The notes: a model not told the origin generated them from the sequence alone. DNA of 64,000 nucleotides from HXMU1420-2 sp017643305 (GCA_965217135.1 OZ244249.1:868001-932000), one strand, 5' to 3'. Positions 53,909-62,586 are shown, counted from the first letter of the stretch. Made by a program: numbers and translations.

Positions 53909-54055
53909 TTATTGGATACTTGGTTTGGTTGTCGCCGGATCGATGCTTTCTGGCGCAGGCGGACCGTAGCCCAATGAGCAGTACGGCCTGATCCTATTGT
54001 AGTGAACGCGCCATCTCTCAATTAGGACTTGGACCTCCTTCAAGGTGTAGAGCAG
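53909..54055 (-). mobile_element. IS3-family transposase (OrfB) C-terminal remnant
   Basis: The minus strand reads L-Y-T-L-K-E-V-Q-V-L-I-E-R-W-R-V-H-Y-N-R-I-R-P then L-G-Y-G-P-P-A-P-E, ending in TAA at 53909-53911. This is the tail of an IS3 OrfB of the same type as the remnants at 42395 and 62758, not of the intact element next to it. Bases 53656-53908 and 54056-54086 show nothing further. Confidence 0.75.
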
Positions 54056-54086
54056 CTCTCACCATTCGGTCAAACCGGCAAAACAG

Positions 54087-54560
54087 TCAGGTTTCGTATG
54101 GCAAAGACGAATGGTGCAGGACGATGCGGAGCGTGTTGTCGGGACCGAGTTTATAGCCAAAGCTCTTATCGACCTTGGTGATCTGACCTTCCTTGTCGAT
54201 CATAATCATCCACCCCATCCACATGGCCACATCCCCATGCATGAAGCTTGCTGCCGTTTCCGAAAGTACATCGCGCCAGCCTTTGATACCGAAGCCGGAG
54301 TCATTTGGATAATCGGCGTCGTGGCCCACGAAATAGGAAAGTGCACCCTTCTTCGTGGTGCGGAACGTTGTCTGGCCACCACTCAGTGTCGGTTTGAACA
54401 GAACTGGGCCAAGGTCATACCCATAGGCCACAGCCAGGATCTGGCTGGCCGTTTGCCTGGCTCCATCAATACCTTCGGCCTCATAGGCTCGCGAGATCGA
54501 AACAAGTCCATCACCCCAGGCTCTCCGAGCCGCCTCAAGTTGGCTTTCTTCGATTGGCAT
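54087..54560 (-). CDS. NTF2/SnoaL-like conserved protein
   Basis: A 157-residue protein, probably a cone-shaped alpha+beta NTF2-like fold. Recognisable segments are V-L-F-K-P-T-L-S-G-G-Q-T-T-F-R-T-T-K-K-G, A-L-S-Y-F-V-G-H, G-F-G-I-K-G-W and a C-terminal L-R-I-V-L-H-H-S-S-L-P-Y. Relatives are sometimes annotated 'phosphoribosyl-AMP cyclohydrolase', which I think is a mislabel. No signal peptide. AGGAAA precedes the ATG. No operon partner. Confidence 0.65.
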   Translation of the reverse strand: MPIEESQLEAARRAWGDGLVSISRAYEAEGIDGARQTASQILAVAYGYDLGPVLFKPTLSGGQTTFRTTKKGALSYFVGHDADYPNDSGFGIKGWRDVLSETAASFMHGDVAMWMGWMIMIDKEGQITKVDKSFGYKLGPDNTLRIVLHHSSLPYET

Positions 54561-55102
54561 ATTCTTTGGTTTCCTCGTCTGGCTTCGGTTGTGTTAGGAT
54601 ACGATCAGGCCGCTTCCTCCATCCGACACCAGATCGGGAGCGGGCCGGAACATTTCGGCAGGCTGTCGGGCCCCCTCGCGACTATTGCCGGCACCAGGCA
54701 TTTTGTCCAGCCGGGCTTTCCCGACCGTGCCACATGGTGCGGAAGCAGATGCCTTTCTTTTTCAAACTGTAAAAAACGGCAGAGCTGGCTCTCCCCTGTC
54801 CGGTGATCAATTTTTCCATCTCTTTAAGCGCTGTGCGGTCAAGGCCGGTTGGTTGTCAAGCAGGTGCTGGCGGCGCTCAAACGCAACGGCGGCGGAGCCC
54901 ATTTGCCGTCGCAAAGGCGACCTTGAGCATCACCTACAGATGCTGCCGGCGCGCCCGCATTGCTACCTTTCGTGGAAGGTGCAGCATACTGGGTTCAAGT
55001 TGCGGTTGGGTCACCGGACAGCACAGTGATTGCTTGAAACGAGTCTTGCAGGCTTTGTTGCGGGGCGACTACTGCACAACGACATCGGCAGAAACTTACT
55101 GC
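54561..55102. other. 542-bp stretch without a recognised gene
   Basis: Frames on both strands are short or overlap the racemase gene antisense. No family resemblance or repeat was found. It separates the NTF2-like gene from the 3' end of the catabolic operon. Confidence 0.3.
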
Positions 55103-55894
55103 TTACTGCTTTGCGTGCTCCGAGCTGCCGAGCGACCCATTGAAGCGCCCTCGCCAATGAGAAGCATTGCGCCAGCTGTCGAAGGTCTTGCCATCGAGAT
55201 TATCCCAAGGCTGGGCTTGTGCCGCCGCCCAGGCTAGGGCGAGGTTGCATGACACCGCCGGCTTCAATCCTTCGCCCAACCCGGTAAGGATCGGTCCGAG
55301 CGTGGCCATGCCTGTGCCCAACATGAGCACCGCATCCGCGTCACTGTCGCACAGCTCCCGATATGACGTGAGCACACCGGAGCCAGCCATCGCGTAGATG
55401 GGGTGGAAAGCGGTGTCTTGCAACGCTGGGCCAGCCTTGGCGACGACCTCCAGACCAAAGCCTTCCCAATACGGCACGCACGGTCTGTTCAGCGTCTCAG
55501 GATATGGCGTCAAGAGTGCGATCCGCCGTGCGCCCATCGCCCGCAGCGCCGCAACTGTGGCCAGGGCGGCCGTTAAGAAAGGAACACCAAAGCGCGCCTG
55601 CATTTCATCAACGATCTCCGCTTCGCGCGCTGCGCCAATCAAATACGACGCCCCGGTGCAAGCCGTTGCGATACACGTCACGGGCGCGTTGGCAAAGCGA
55701 TGCGCCGTATCAGCAAACTGGGTTGTATAGTCGACAAGTCGCTCTTCAATTGTGTCTTTTTCCGAAATTAGGCGCGCATTAATCAAAGAATGTGCGGGCG
55801 GAAGCAAAGCCCAAAGCTCTGGTTCAACAGTTGTGTTTGCCTGCGGGGTGAGCACGCCCCATAGTCCATTCTGCCCGTACTCGACCCCCATCAT
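55103..55894 (-). CDS. Asp/Glu racemase-fold enzyme (maleate isomerase/arylmalonate decarboxylase-like)
   Basis: A 263-residue protein of the superfamily that handles small dicarboxylates with one or two catalytic cysteines. The first cysteine is present (Cys79 in A-T-A-C-T-G-A-S-Y). At the second position, usually S-C-T, the sequence reads M-L-G-T-G-M-A-T, so that cysteine is absent; another cysteine (216, A-V-S-C-N-L-A-L-A-W) lies where relatives have serine. The ATG at 55894 overlaps the dctM stop by 4 bp; a longer frame to 56110 is antisense-like within dctM and is rejected. Last gene of the operon. Confidence 0.75.
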   Translation of the reverse strand: MMGVEYGQNGLWGVLTPQANTTVEPELWALLPPAHSLINARLISEKDTIEERLVDYTTQFADTAHRFANAPVTCIATACTGASYLIGAAREAEIVDEMQARFGVPFLTAALATVAALRAMGARRIALLTPYPETLNRPCVPYWEGFGLEVVAKAGPALQDTAFHPIYAMAGSGVLTSYRELCDSDADAVLMLGTGMATLGPILTGLGEGLKPAVSCNLALAWAAAQAQPWDNLDGKTFDSWRNASHWRGRFNGSLGSSEHAKQ

Positions 55895-57204
55895 AGCCAC
55901 CCCAGAACGCCAGGCAGCCAAAGGCTCAGCGCGGGGAAGAGGATCAGCACGATCAAGCGCGCCAAATCTGCCAGCAAAAACGGTGTTACACCACGAAAGA
56001 TGGTCCGAAGCGGCAGGTCTCGCGCCATGCCATGCAGCACGAAAACGTTGATCCCGATGGGAGGTGTGATCATGCCCAGCTCGATCACAACAATATTGAC
56101 GACACCCCACCAGATCGGATCGTACCCAAGCCCGATCACTAGCGGGTAGACAAACGGCAACGTCAGGACCATTGCAGCAATCGTATCGAAGATCGATCCG
56201 AGGATTAGGAAGAAGACCATCAATAGGGCGATAACCGCGAGCGGCGGCAGGCCCAAGGCTTCAATCCACGCGACGATTGCCGCCGGCAAGCCAGACAGTG
56301 TTGCGAAGTAGGAAAACACTGACGCGCCGATGATTATCACAAAGATCAGACCGGTGTTCGAAGCGGTGTCCCCGAGACTTGTAAGAAAGGACTTTCCGGT
56401 CAGCCGTCGCCGCGCAAGTGAGATTATCAAGGTCATAGATGCGCCGACTGCAGCGGCTTCTGTGACTGTGAAAATACCCGAATAAATCCCACCCGAAACC
56501 GATACCGCCAGCAATACAACAGCCCAACTGTTGCGTGTTTCGCGGCGACGTTGTGCCCAGTTTAACCGCTCACCACGGGGTGCCGTTTCAGGAAAGAGTC
56601 GAACGACGATCCCAATCGCAACGAAGTAAAAGACTACCGCAAGGAGCCCCGGGACAACGGCGGCCAGGAACAGAGTGATGATCGAATTCTCGGTCAGGAT
56701 CGCGTAGAGGATCATCACCACAGACGGTGGCACGATCATGCCCAAGGTTCCACCGGAAGCGATGGACCCGGCTGCCAGCGACCGCGCGTATCCTCGTTCA
56801 AGCATTTGGGGCAAGGCGATCCGCGCCATGGTCGCCGCGGTCGCCACCGAGGACCCGCAAATCGCACCAAATCCGGCACATGCGCCAATGGTTGCAAAGA
56901 TCAATCCACCTCTGCGGTGGCCGAGAAAAGCGTATGCCAACCGATAGAGTTCGTCAGACAATCCGCCCGCATGCGCAAGGTTTCCCATCAACAGGAACAG
57001 TGCAATCACTGCCAGGCCTTCTGCGGACATCGCCGAAGACGGTTCGGTTGCCAAAAGAGTGAGCGCCGGTTCGAAGCCGATAATCAGCCCTGTACCAGCG
57101 ACACCGATCACGCCCATTGCGATGCCCACAGGCACTTGCAGAATAATCAGCAGGAACATGGCTGCCAGACCTAGAAGTCCAGTCGTCAAAGGGTCGGCGA
57201 CCAT
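55891..57204 (-). CDS. dctM: TRAP transporter large permease DctM
   Basis: A 437-residue membrane protein with about 12 helices, the ion-coupled channel of a TRAP importer. Typical motifs are G-A-C-A-G-F-G-A-I-C-G-S-S-V-A-T-A-A-T-M, G-G-T-L-G-M-I-V-P-P-S and G-M-I-T-P-P-I-G-I-N-V-F near the end. It shares its first base with the end of the dctQ stop and overlaps the racemase gene by 4 bp, so translation is coupled along the operon. Confidence 0.93.
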   Translation of the reverse strand: MVADPLTTGLLGLAAMFLLIILQVPVGIAMGVIGVAGTGLIIGFEPALTLLATEPSSAMSAEGLAVIALFLLMGNLAHAGGLSDELYRLAYAFLGHRRGGLIFATIGACAGFGAICGSSVATAATMARIALPQMLERGYARSLAAGSIASGGTLGMIVPPSVVMILYAILTENSIITLFLAAVVPGLLAVVFYFVAIGIVVRLFPETAPRGERLNWAQRRRETRNSWAVVLLAVSVSGGIYSGIFTVTEAAAVGASMTLIISLARRRLTGKSFLTSLGDTASNTGLIFVIIIGASVFSYFATLSGLPAAIVAWIEALGLPPLAVIALLMVFFLILGSIFDTIAAMVLTLPFVYPLVIGLGYDPIWWGVVNIVVIELGMITPPIGINVFVLHGMARDLPLRTIFRGVTPFLLADLARLIVLILFPALSLWLPGVLGWL

Positions 57205-57761
57205 CAGTTACTCCCGCTCGACGTCTCAAGTTCGGCTTGGGCAAGACCTTCGTGACTGGCCCGTCCGCCAAACAGCACAGCGCGGAGCCAACTCACAAAG
57301 ACAAAAACTTGCACCGGGACACAGGTCGCCATGATCACCGTTGTCATCCACCACCACGGGGCAAGCGGAATGCCAATGGTGCGCGTTGTGCGACCCGCAG
57401 CGGCATATTTTCCAGTCAGTTTAACGAATTGCCATGCCAGGATGACAAAAAAGACCAACACCACAAAAGCAGCGAACGTCTCTAGCCAGGTGTTCACTCT
57501 GCCACCCCCGAGCTTTCCAAAAACCCGGACGGTCACGTTGGTTTGACGCAACAGTCCAGCAGGGAAGCAACTAGCGATCACCAAAGGATAAACCACTTCG
57601 CCATAATCTTTGAGGCCGTGGATACGTGGCGCATTGAGATAGCGCGCCCCGCCGTCGAAAAAGATCAGAAATGCAACGACTACCAGCCCGGCGAACCCAA
57701 TGAGGGCCACCGCTTGCGAGATGCGATCAATTTTTTGGGCGGTGGCCGTGGGGGCCATCAC
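57204..57761 (-). CDS. dctQ: TRAP transporter small permease DctQ
   Basis: A 185-residue protein with four helices. The N-terminal helix (G-F-A-G-L-V-V-V-A-F-L-I-F) is followed by the R-Y-L-N segment typical of DctQ, then two central helices and a final one (M-T-T-V-I-M-A-T-C-V-P-V-Q-V-F-V-F-V). It overlaps the dctP stop by 4 bp. Confidence 0.88.
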   Translation of the reverse strand: MMAPTATAQKIDRISQAVALIGFAGLVVVAFLIFFDGGARYLNAPRIHGLKDYGEVVYPLVIASCFPAGLLRQTNVTVRVFGKLGGGRVNTWLETFAAFVVLVFFVILAWQFVKLTGKYAAAGRTTRTIGIPLAPWWWMTTVIMATCVPVQVFVFVSWLRAVLFGGRASHEGLAQAELETSSGSN

Positions 57762-58762
57762 ATTGAGCCGCGCATCTCAGCCAGTGCTGCGACTGCGGCG
57801 TCATAGACAGTCTGCCCGTTTGGTGTTGCGTCGATCCAGGCCTGATGTACGCCTTGAGCTGCCTTGGCATACCCCGCCAGCTGCTCGTCGGAGTATTCGA
57901 CAATCTCGATACGGCCTTCTTCCACGACTCCTGCACGGATTTCTTTACCTACAGCCGTGTAGGCACCACCACCCATTTCTGCCATGGCCAAACCACCATG
58001 TGTCATGATCTTTTCCTGGGCCTCTGCAGACAGCGCGTCCCACTTGGATTGGTTCATCAATAGCAGGAACGGGATCGCACCGGCAGGAACCGCATGCGCT
58101 TGATCAACCAATGGCAGTGACTTGAACGTGCGCATACCGGTCCAACCCTGCACAGCGCCGTCCAATGTGCCGCGGTTCAGCGCTTCGTTCATTTCAGCCG
58201 AGCTGAGTGTTTCAGAGGCCGCACCTAAGCTTTCCAGCCAGGAAGCATGGATGCCACCCACGGCTCGGATCTTCATGTTCTGGAGGCCAGAAAGATCGTC
58301 GGCCTTTGTCTTCAAGAAAAGTGCGTTGGGTTCAGCTGCAAAGAAGCCGATGACGTGAACGCCGTCGAACCCTGTGAGCAGACCCTGCTCATGCAATTTC
58401 CAGCCGACGACACTTGCTTCTTCAGCGGTGGTGAACAGGAATGGAAGCTCAAAAACACCCATTTCGGGGAATTGCCCGGCTGTGTAAGAAGGCAGCACCC
58501 AGCTCACGTCCATAACGCCGTTTTGGACCAATTCGAACTGTTTGAAGGGTGATTTACCCAGTGTCCCGCCCCAGAACCCCTGCAATTGCACGCTGTCGGT
58601 TTCCGTGCTGACCGCTTCCATCCAAGGTTTGATCACGCGGGACACACCCACTGATTGTTCGGGCACAAATGTCCCGATCTTCACAAGCTCTTGTGCGGTG
58701 GCGGGCAACCCCGCGAGAGTCACAGCCGCAGCGGCCAACAGTGTCTTGAAGTGTTTCATCAC
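57758..58762 (-). CDS. dctP: TRAP transporter substrate-binding protein DctP
   Basis: Periplasmic receptor of 334 residues. The signal peptide covers about residues 1-23 (L-P-A-T-A-Q cleavage). The DctP family pattern includes L-F-L-K-T-K-A-D-D-L-S-G-L-Q-N-M-K-I-R-A and E-M-N-E-A-L-N-R-G-T-L-D-G-A-V-Q-G-W, the latter near the carboxylate-binding site. A strong AAGGAG site precedes the ATG. Here no hairpin separates it from the permease genes: dctQ overlaps it. The ligand is probably an organic acid that the operon's enzymes degrade. Confidence 0.9.
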   Translation of the reverse strand: MMKHFKTLLAAAAVTLAGLPATAQELVKIGTFVPEQSVGVSRVIKPWMEAVSTETDSVQLQGFWGGTLGKSPFKQFELVQNGVMDVSWVLPSYTAGQFPEMGVFELPFLFTTAEEASVVGWKLHEQGLLTGFDGVHVIGFFAAEPNALFLKTKADDLSGLQNMKIRAVGGIHASWLESLGAASETLSSAEMNEALNRGTLDGAVQGWTGMRTFKSLPLVDQAHAVPAGAIPFLLLMNQSKWDALSAEAQEKIMTHGGLAMAEMGGGAYTAVGKEIRAGVVEEGRIEIVEYSDEQLAGYAKAAQGVHQAWIDATPNGQTVYDAAVAALAEMRGSM

Positions 58763-58777
58763 ATACTCCTTGTCGGG

Positions 58778-60289
58778 TTATCCGCCCGTTTCGCCGAGCC
58801 GCCGCAATGGCGGAGGAGTCTTGGGCAGGGTGACGGTTTTTTCCTCGGTATAAAACGCTTCGCAGGCCGCGCCGCCTTCGCGGCCCACTCCCGAGTTTTT
58901 GTATCCGCCGAAGGGTGCGCGCAGTTCGCGCATCATGGGCGTATTGACCCAGACAACACCTGAACGCAGCTGCTCGGTCGTCGTCATCACAGTTGGCAAG
59001 TGGTCGGACCAGACATACGAGACGAGTCCGAACTGCGTATCATTGGCGATTGCCGCGGCCTCATCTGTCGTGTCGAACGGCAAAAAGGTGGCGAACGGTC
59101 CGAAGATCTCATCCTGCGCAGTGCGCGCGGTATTGCTCGGCACGCTCACGGCTGTTGGTGTCACGAAGTAGCCTTCGCCAAGATCGTCACGCCTTGCGCC
59201 ACCCGTAAGCAGTGACCCACCGTCGGCGCGGGCAGTCTCGACAAAATTCAACACGCGCATCATATGCGAGTGTGACGCAAGTGGCCCAAGTTCGGTCTCT
59301 GAAAGCGTAGGATCGCCGACGCGAATGCGATGCGCTCGTTCAATGAAACGACCCACGAAATCGTCAAAGATGGGCCGCTCTACCAAGATGCGCGACCCGG
59401 CAAGACACTGTTGTCCGTTATTCGAAAAGATACCTAGAAGTGCCCCGTCGAGCGCGCGTTCGCAATCTGCACTGGCGAAGATGATGTTTGCTGATTTGCC
59501 GCCCAATTCCATTGTGCAAGGAACCAGTCGTTGCCCTGCTGCCGACATGATCGATCGACCGGTTTCTGTTCCGCCGGTGAAACTGACCAAGTCAACATCT
59601 GGATGGGCGACCAGTGCCGCACCCGTCACCGGGCCGCGTCCGTTCACGAGGTTGAGCACGCCTTCTGGCAGGACCTCTTGCAGCAGGGCAACCAGTCGCG
59701 CCAAAGCCAATGGCGTTTGCTCAGACGGTTTCAGAACGCAGGTGTTTCCAAAGGCCAACGCTGCAGAGATTTTCATTGTTGCCAATGCGACAGGCGCGTT
59801 CCACGGGGCAATCAACGCGGCCACGCCTACGGGTTCGCGCACAACAGTTGTGAGGTATCCCGGAGTTTGGTCATACCGTTCGCCGGCGCGCTGACTGATG
59901 AAATCGGCGAAGAAGCGAAAGTTGTACGCTGCGCGCACCATGTGACGCTCTCTTAACTCGCGCAAGAGTAGCCCTGTCGCCGCGCATTCCAAACGGGCCA
60001 GTTCGTCCGCATTTTCGCGAATGATCTGCCCGCACCGTTCGAGCACGGCGATCCTGTCCGCGGTGGACAACCCCGCCCACGGTCCCCTGTCAAATGCGTG
60101 CCGCGCCGCCTTGACGGCCTGATCGACCGATGCCGCGTCATCCTCGGCCAGAACCGATATTTGCTCACCTGTTGCAGGATAGAAAACCGGCAGTTCACGA
60201 CCTTCACCCAGTGTTGCACTGTTTCCGGCCCAACCTGTCACGCGGGTTGGAGGTGAAATCGGAAGGTCAAAGCGGGGATAATCATTCAT
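58778..60289 (-). CDS. NAD(P)-dependent aldehyde dehydrogenase
   Basis: A 503-residue enzyme oxidising an aldehyde to an acid. Glu261 (M-E-L-G-G-K-S-A) and Cys295 (N-N-G-Q-Q-C-L-A-G) are the catalytic pair. The A-P-W-N-A-P and F-T-G-G-T-E-T-G-R motifs bind cofactor. The overall look is that of semialdehyde dehydrogenases of aromatic pathways such as HpaE, but substrate choice is unproven. The usual T-G-K-P segment near residue 105 reads T-G-L-L-L. Its start overlaps the SDR-fragment stop by 4 bp; dctP starts 15 bp past its end. Confidence 0.9.
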   Translation of the reverse strand: MNDYPRFDLPISPPTRVTGWAGNSATLGEGRELPVFYPATGEQISVLAEDDAASVDQAVKAARHAFDRGPWAGLSTADRIAVLERCGQIIRENADELARLECAATGLLLRELRERHMVRAAYNFRFFADFISQRAGERYDQTPGYLTTVVREPVGVAALIAPWNAPVALATMKISAALAFGNTCVLKPSEQTPLALARLVALLQEVLPEGVLNLVNGRGPVTGAALVAHPDVDLVSFTGGTETGRSIMSAAGQRLVPCTMELGGKSANIIFASADCERALDGALLGIFSNNGQQCLAGSRILVERPIFDDFVGRFIERAHRIRVGDPTLSETELGPLASHSHMMRVLNFVETARADGGSLLTGGARRDDLGEGYFVTPTAVSVPSNTARTAQDEIFGPFATFLPFDTTDEAAAIANDTQFGLVSYVWSDHLPTVMTTTEQLRSGVVWVNTPMMRELRAPFGGYKNSGVGREGGAACEAFYTEEKTVTLPKTPPPLRRLGETGG

Positions 60290-60510
60290 GGCATAAACGT
60301 GCCTCCATTCACGTGAAGCACTTGTCCCGTCATGGAGCGAGACGCGCCGGATAATAGGAATAGGATCGGACCGGTGATGTCGGGCGGCTCTGCGACCCGC
60401 CCCATGGGAATTGCGCGGGCATTGGCTTCGAGGTCTAGCCGCATCTCTTGGTCTTCCTTCGACCGACCTGTGCCGCCAAATCCGCCAAGGATGGCCAGGG
60501 ATCCGCTCAT
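60286..60510 (-). pseudogene. Short-chain dehydrogenase fragment (74 aa) inside the operon
   Basis: Residues about 33-74 are the C-terminal end of an SDR: I-P-M-G-R-V-A-E-P-P-D-I-T-G-P-I-L-F-L-L-S-G-A-S-R-S-M-T-G-Q-V-L-H-V-N-G-G. The catalytic Y-x3-K and the bulk of the Rossmann fold are missing; intact SDRs have about 250 residues. The first residues (L-A-I-L-G-G-F-G-G-T-G-R) could be the N-terminal cofactor loop joined by an in-frame deletion, or simply part of the substrate loop. Start and stop overlap both neighbours by 4 bp, so the remnant still keeps translational coupling. Confidence 0.75.
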
Positions 60511-61685
60511 GCCAACGCCTCCGCCCGCCGGAGCCCTTCGATCATGGACGAACGCAACAGGAATTCTCGTGCCTTCACCGGATCTCCAGCAGTTTCTTGC
60601 AAACTTCTGAGATATGCGCGGCGCTCAGCTTCGTCGGTGGTGTTCATCCGAACCCGGTTCTTGTCAGCTTGCGCGACGATATCATCGCGCGCAATAGGCC
60701 TTCGACGGGCCTCGTAGGTGTCCAGTCGCGTTGGGTCGCCGCCATTTGCAACTTCAATGAGCAAGTCCGCCAGGCACCATGCGTCGTGAATGCCGCCGTT
60801 TAGACCCATCCCACCCTTCGGGCTATTCAGATGCGCAGCATCCCCTACGATGAACATCCGATCCTTTCGGTACCGCGCGGCCACACGTCGATGTATCCTG
60901 TAGATGCGTTTTTCGACGATATCGATGTCGCCCGCCTGAGGCAGCACTTCGCGGGTCTGCGCGCGGATGGATTTGTCCTCAAGGGCTTCTTTGGGTGACT
61001 GTCCTTGGAGAGGGTGCAAAGAAATGCGCCAGACGTCTGGTAATCGCAGTAGAGAATAGGTTCCGCCCGGTTTCCAAATGTAATTTACTCCAGACAACCC
61101 GCTCAGATGGTCCCCAAACGGGAAATGCGTAGTCACAAGGATGGTGTTTTCAGGATAGGTTGCTCCTTCGAAGTCGCCCCCGATGGCTTGTCGCACCAAG
61201 CTGCGCGCCCCGTCACAGCCAACAAGGACACTGCCGCGAACGACCTCATCTTTCACCGTTATCGTCACACCGGTTTCATCCTGTGACACACCGCTAACAG
61301 GGGAACCAAAGTACACGGTTCCTTCGGGCAAGCGCGCGGCAAGCGCTTTACTGAGCAAAGCCTGAGGGCATTGCAATCGATAGGGATGCGCCGTGTCATC
61401 GTTTAGGACGGCGAGGTTGAATTCGGCCCTTTCACCGGTTGTGTGCATCCGAATCTGCCAAGTTGGCGTGATGCGACCCGCTGCAATGAGCTCGGCTGTG
61501 ATTCCGCTTTCGTCGAAATAGTCGAGGGTTGGAGGATGAAAGGTGGAGGCGCGCAATTGATCAGCAATTAAGCTCTCTGATTCAAATACTTGAACCGCAA
61601 GCCCTGCCTGAGAAAGCCGCCATGCGAGCGTCAGACCAACGGGTCCTGCGCCCACGATCAGTATCGGCTCCTGTGTGAAGTCCAC
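60507..61685 (-). CDS. FAD-dependent aromatic-type monooxygenase
   Basis: A single-component flavoprotein hydroxylase of 392 residues. The FAD motif G-A-G-P-V-G is at 12-17, the NAD(P)H/FAD motif V-L-V-G-C-D-G-A-R-S mid-protein, and the FAD ribityl motif I-V-G-D-A-A-H-L-N-S-P-K-G-G-M-G-L-N near residue 270. The family hydroxylates phenols and heteroaromatic acids. It is the first gene of the operon, 85 bp from the divergent GntR gene. The ring substrate is unknown, and no ring-cleavage dioxygenase gene is present in the window. Confidence 0.88.
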   Translation of the reverse strand: MDFTQEPILIVGAGPVGLTLAWRLSQAGLAVQVFESESLIADQLRASTFHPPTLDYFDESGITAELIAAGRITPTWQIRMHTTGERAEFNLAVLNDDTAHPYRLQCPQALLSKALAARLPEGTVYFGSPVSGVSQDETGVTITVKDEVVRGSVLVGCDGARSLVRQAIGGDFEGATYPENTILVTTHFPFGDHLSGLSGVNYIWKPGGTYSLLRLPDVWRISLHPLQGQSPKEALEDKSIRAQTREVLPQAGDIDIVEKRIYRIHRRVAARYRKDRMFIVGDAAHLNSPKGGMGLNGGIHDAWCLADLLIEVANGGDPTRLDTYEARRRPIARDDIVAQADKNRVRMNTTDEAERRAYLRSLQETAGDPVKAREFLLRSSMIEGLRRAEALA

Positions 61686-61721
61686 CTTGCAAACCCCTTA
61701 CGGTGTTCATAAATGTTATTA

Positions 61722-61731
61722 TAGTATACTA
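61722..61731 (+). promoter_or_regulatory. Candidate GntR operator in the divergent promoter
   Basis: TAGTATACTA, a perfect 10-bp palindrome, sits in a short A/T-rich stretch (about 61708-61745) midway between the monooxygenase and GntR starts. Position and symmetry fit a dimeric regulator controlling both directions. Confidence 0.45.
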
Positions 61732-61770
61732 TTATATCAATAGTGTTCTCTCAGATGGATCACCTTTTCG

Positions 61771-62586
61771 ATGTCGACGCCTGATCCGACCCCCATGCCG
61801 CTCGACACTGCCAGCGGTGTGCCTCTCTACCGGCAGATCGTCGTAATCCTGACCAGCCGGATGAACGCAGGTACACTGCGGCCCGGAGAAATGGTCCCAG
61901 GAGAAGCGACGGTTTGTGCTGAATTTGGTGTTTCTCGCATCACAGCGCGACGAGCCTTGAATGAATTGGCCGCAATGGGTCGCGTTGTACGCGAACGGGG
62001 CAAAGGTACGCGGGTATTGCCATTTGACAGTGCCCCTGCCGCGATGACGGCATCTATCGACGGTTTACTGGAGAATGTTGGCCATATGGGGCGGACCACG
62101 ACGGTCGAAGTATTGGACACCCAATACCTACCGGCCACGACAGATGTGGCCGAAACTCTCGAACTTCAGGAAGGCGCGTTCGTCCAACGGGCCGTCCGTG
62201 TACGGGCCTTGGGTGGCGCACCGATGTCATACCTCGTCACGATCATCCCCGAAGACATAGGACGTCGAATCGAAGGCAAAGACTTGTCAGAAACACCGCT
62301 ACTTTTGTTGCTCGAAGAGGCCGGTATCCCGGTGGCTGCAGCCACGCAATCAATCAGCGCAACGGTGGCAGATGCAGAAGTCTCGAGGGCGCTTTCGGTA
62401 CCAGCTGGTTCACCGCTTATTGAAGTTAATCGTTTGGTGCGGGATGCAGCCAACCGCCCGGTCGAAATGATCCGCGTGCTGTATCGTCCCGAACTGTATC
62501 GCTTCGAGATCTCAATGCGTCGCGTGACTGCAGAGGCAGGTCGCACCTGGGAATCCGAAGCGCCAGACCGCCTACGTAGCCTCTAA
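61771..62586 (+). CDS. GntR-family regulator with UTRA domain (HutC subfamily)
   Basis: A 271-residue regulator. The N-terminal winged helix (residues about 16-85) has V-P-L-Y-R-Q-I, G-E-A-T-V-C-A-E-F-G-V-S-R-I-T-A-R-R-A-L-N-E-L and a G-K-G-T-R-V wing. The C-terminal UTRA effector domain follows (about 100-245), ending V-E-M-I-R-V-L-Y-R-P-E-L-Y-R-F. It is divergent from the catabolic operon and should be its repressor, released by a pathway intermediate. Confidence 0.9.
   Translation: MSTPDPTPMPLDTASGVPLYRQIVVILTSRMNAGTLRPGEMVPGEATVCAEFGVSRITARRALNELAAMGRVVRERGKGTRVLPFDSAPAAMTASIDGLLENVGHMGRTTTVEVLDTQYLPATTDVAETLELQEGAFVQRAVRVRALGGAPMSYLVTIIPEDIGRRIEGKDLSETPLLLLLEEAGIPVAAATQSISATVADAEVSRALSVPAGSPLIEVNRLVRDAANRPVEMIRVLYRPELYRFEISMRRVTAEAGRTWESEAPDRLRSL

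Noticed and set aside
54803..55237. 144-codon plus-strand frame
   Set aside because: It overlaps the racemase gene antisense, is arginine- and cysteine-rich as expected of a chance frame, and has no recognisable domain.
55895..56110. 72-codon upstream extension of the racemase-fold gene
   Set aside because: It lies wholly inside dctM on the same strand in another frame and shows no family resemblance; ATG 55894 overlapping the dctM stop is the natural start.
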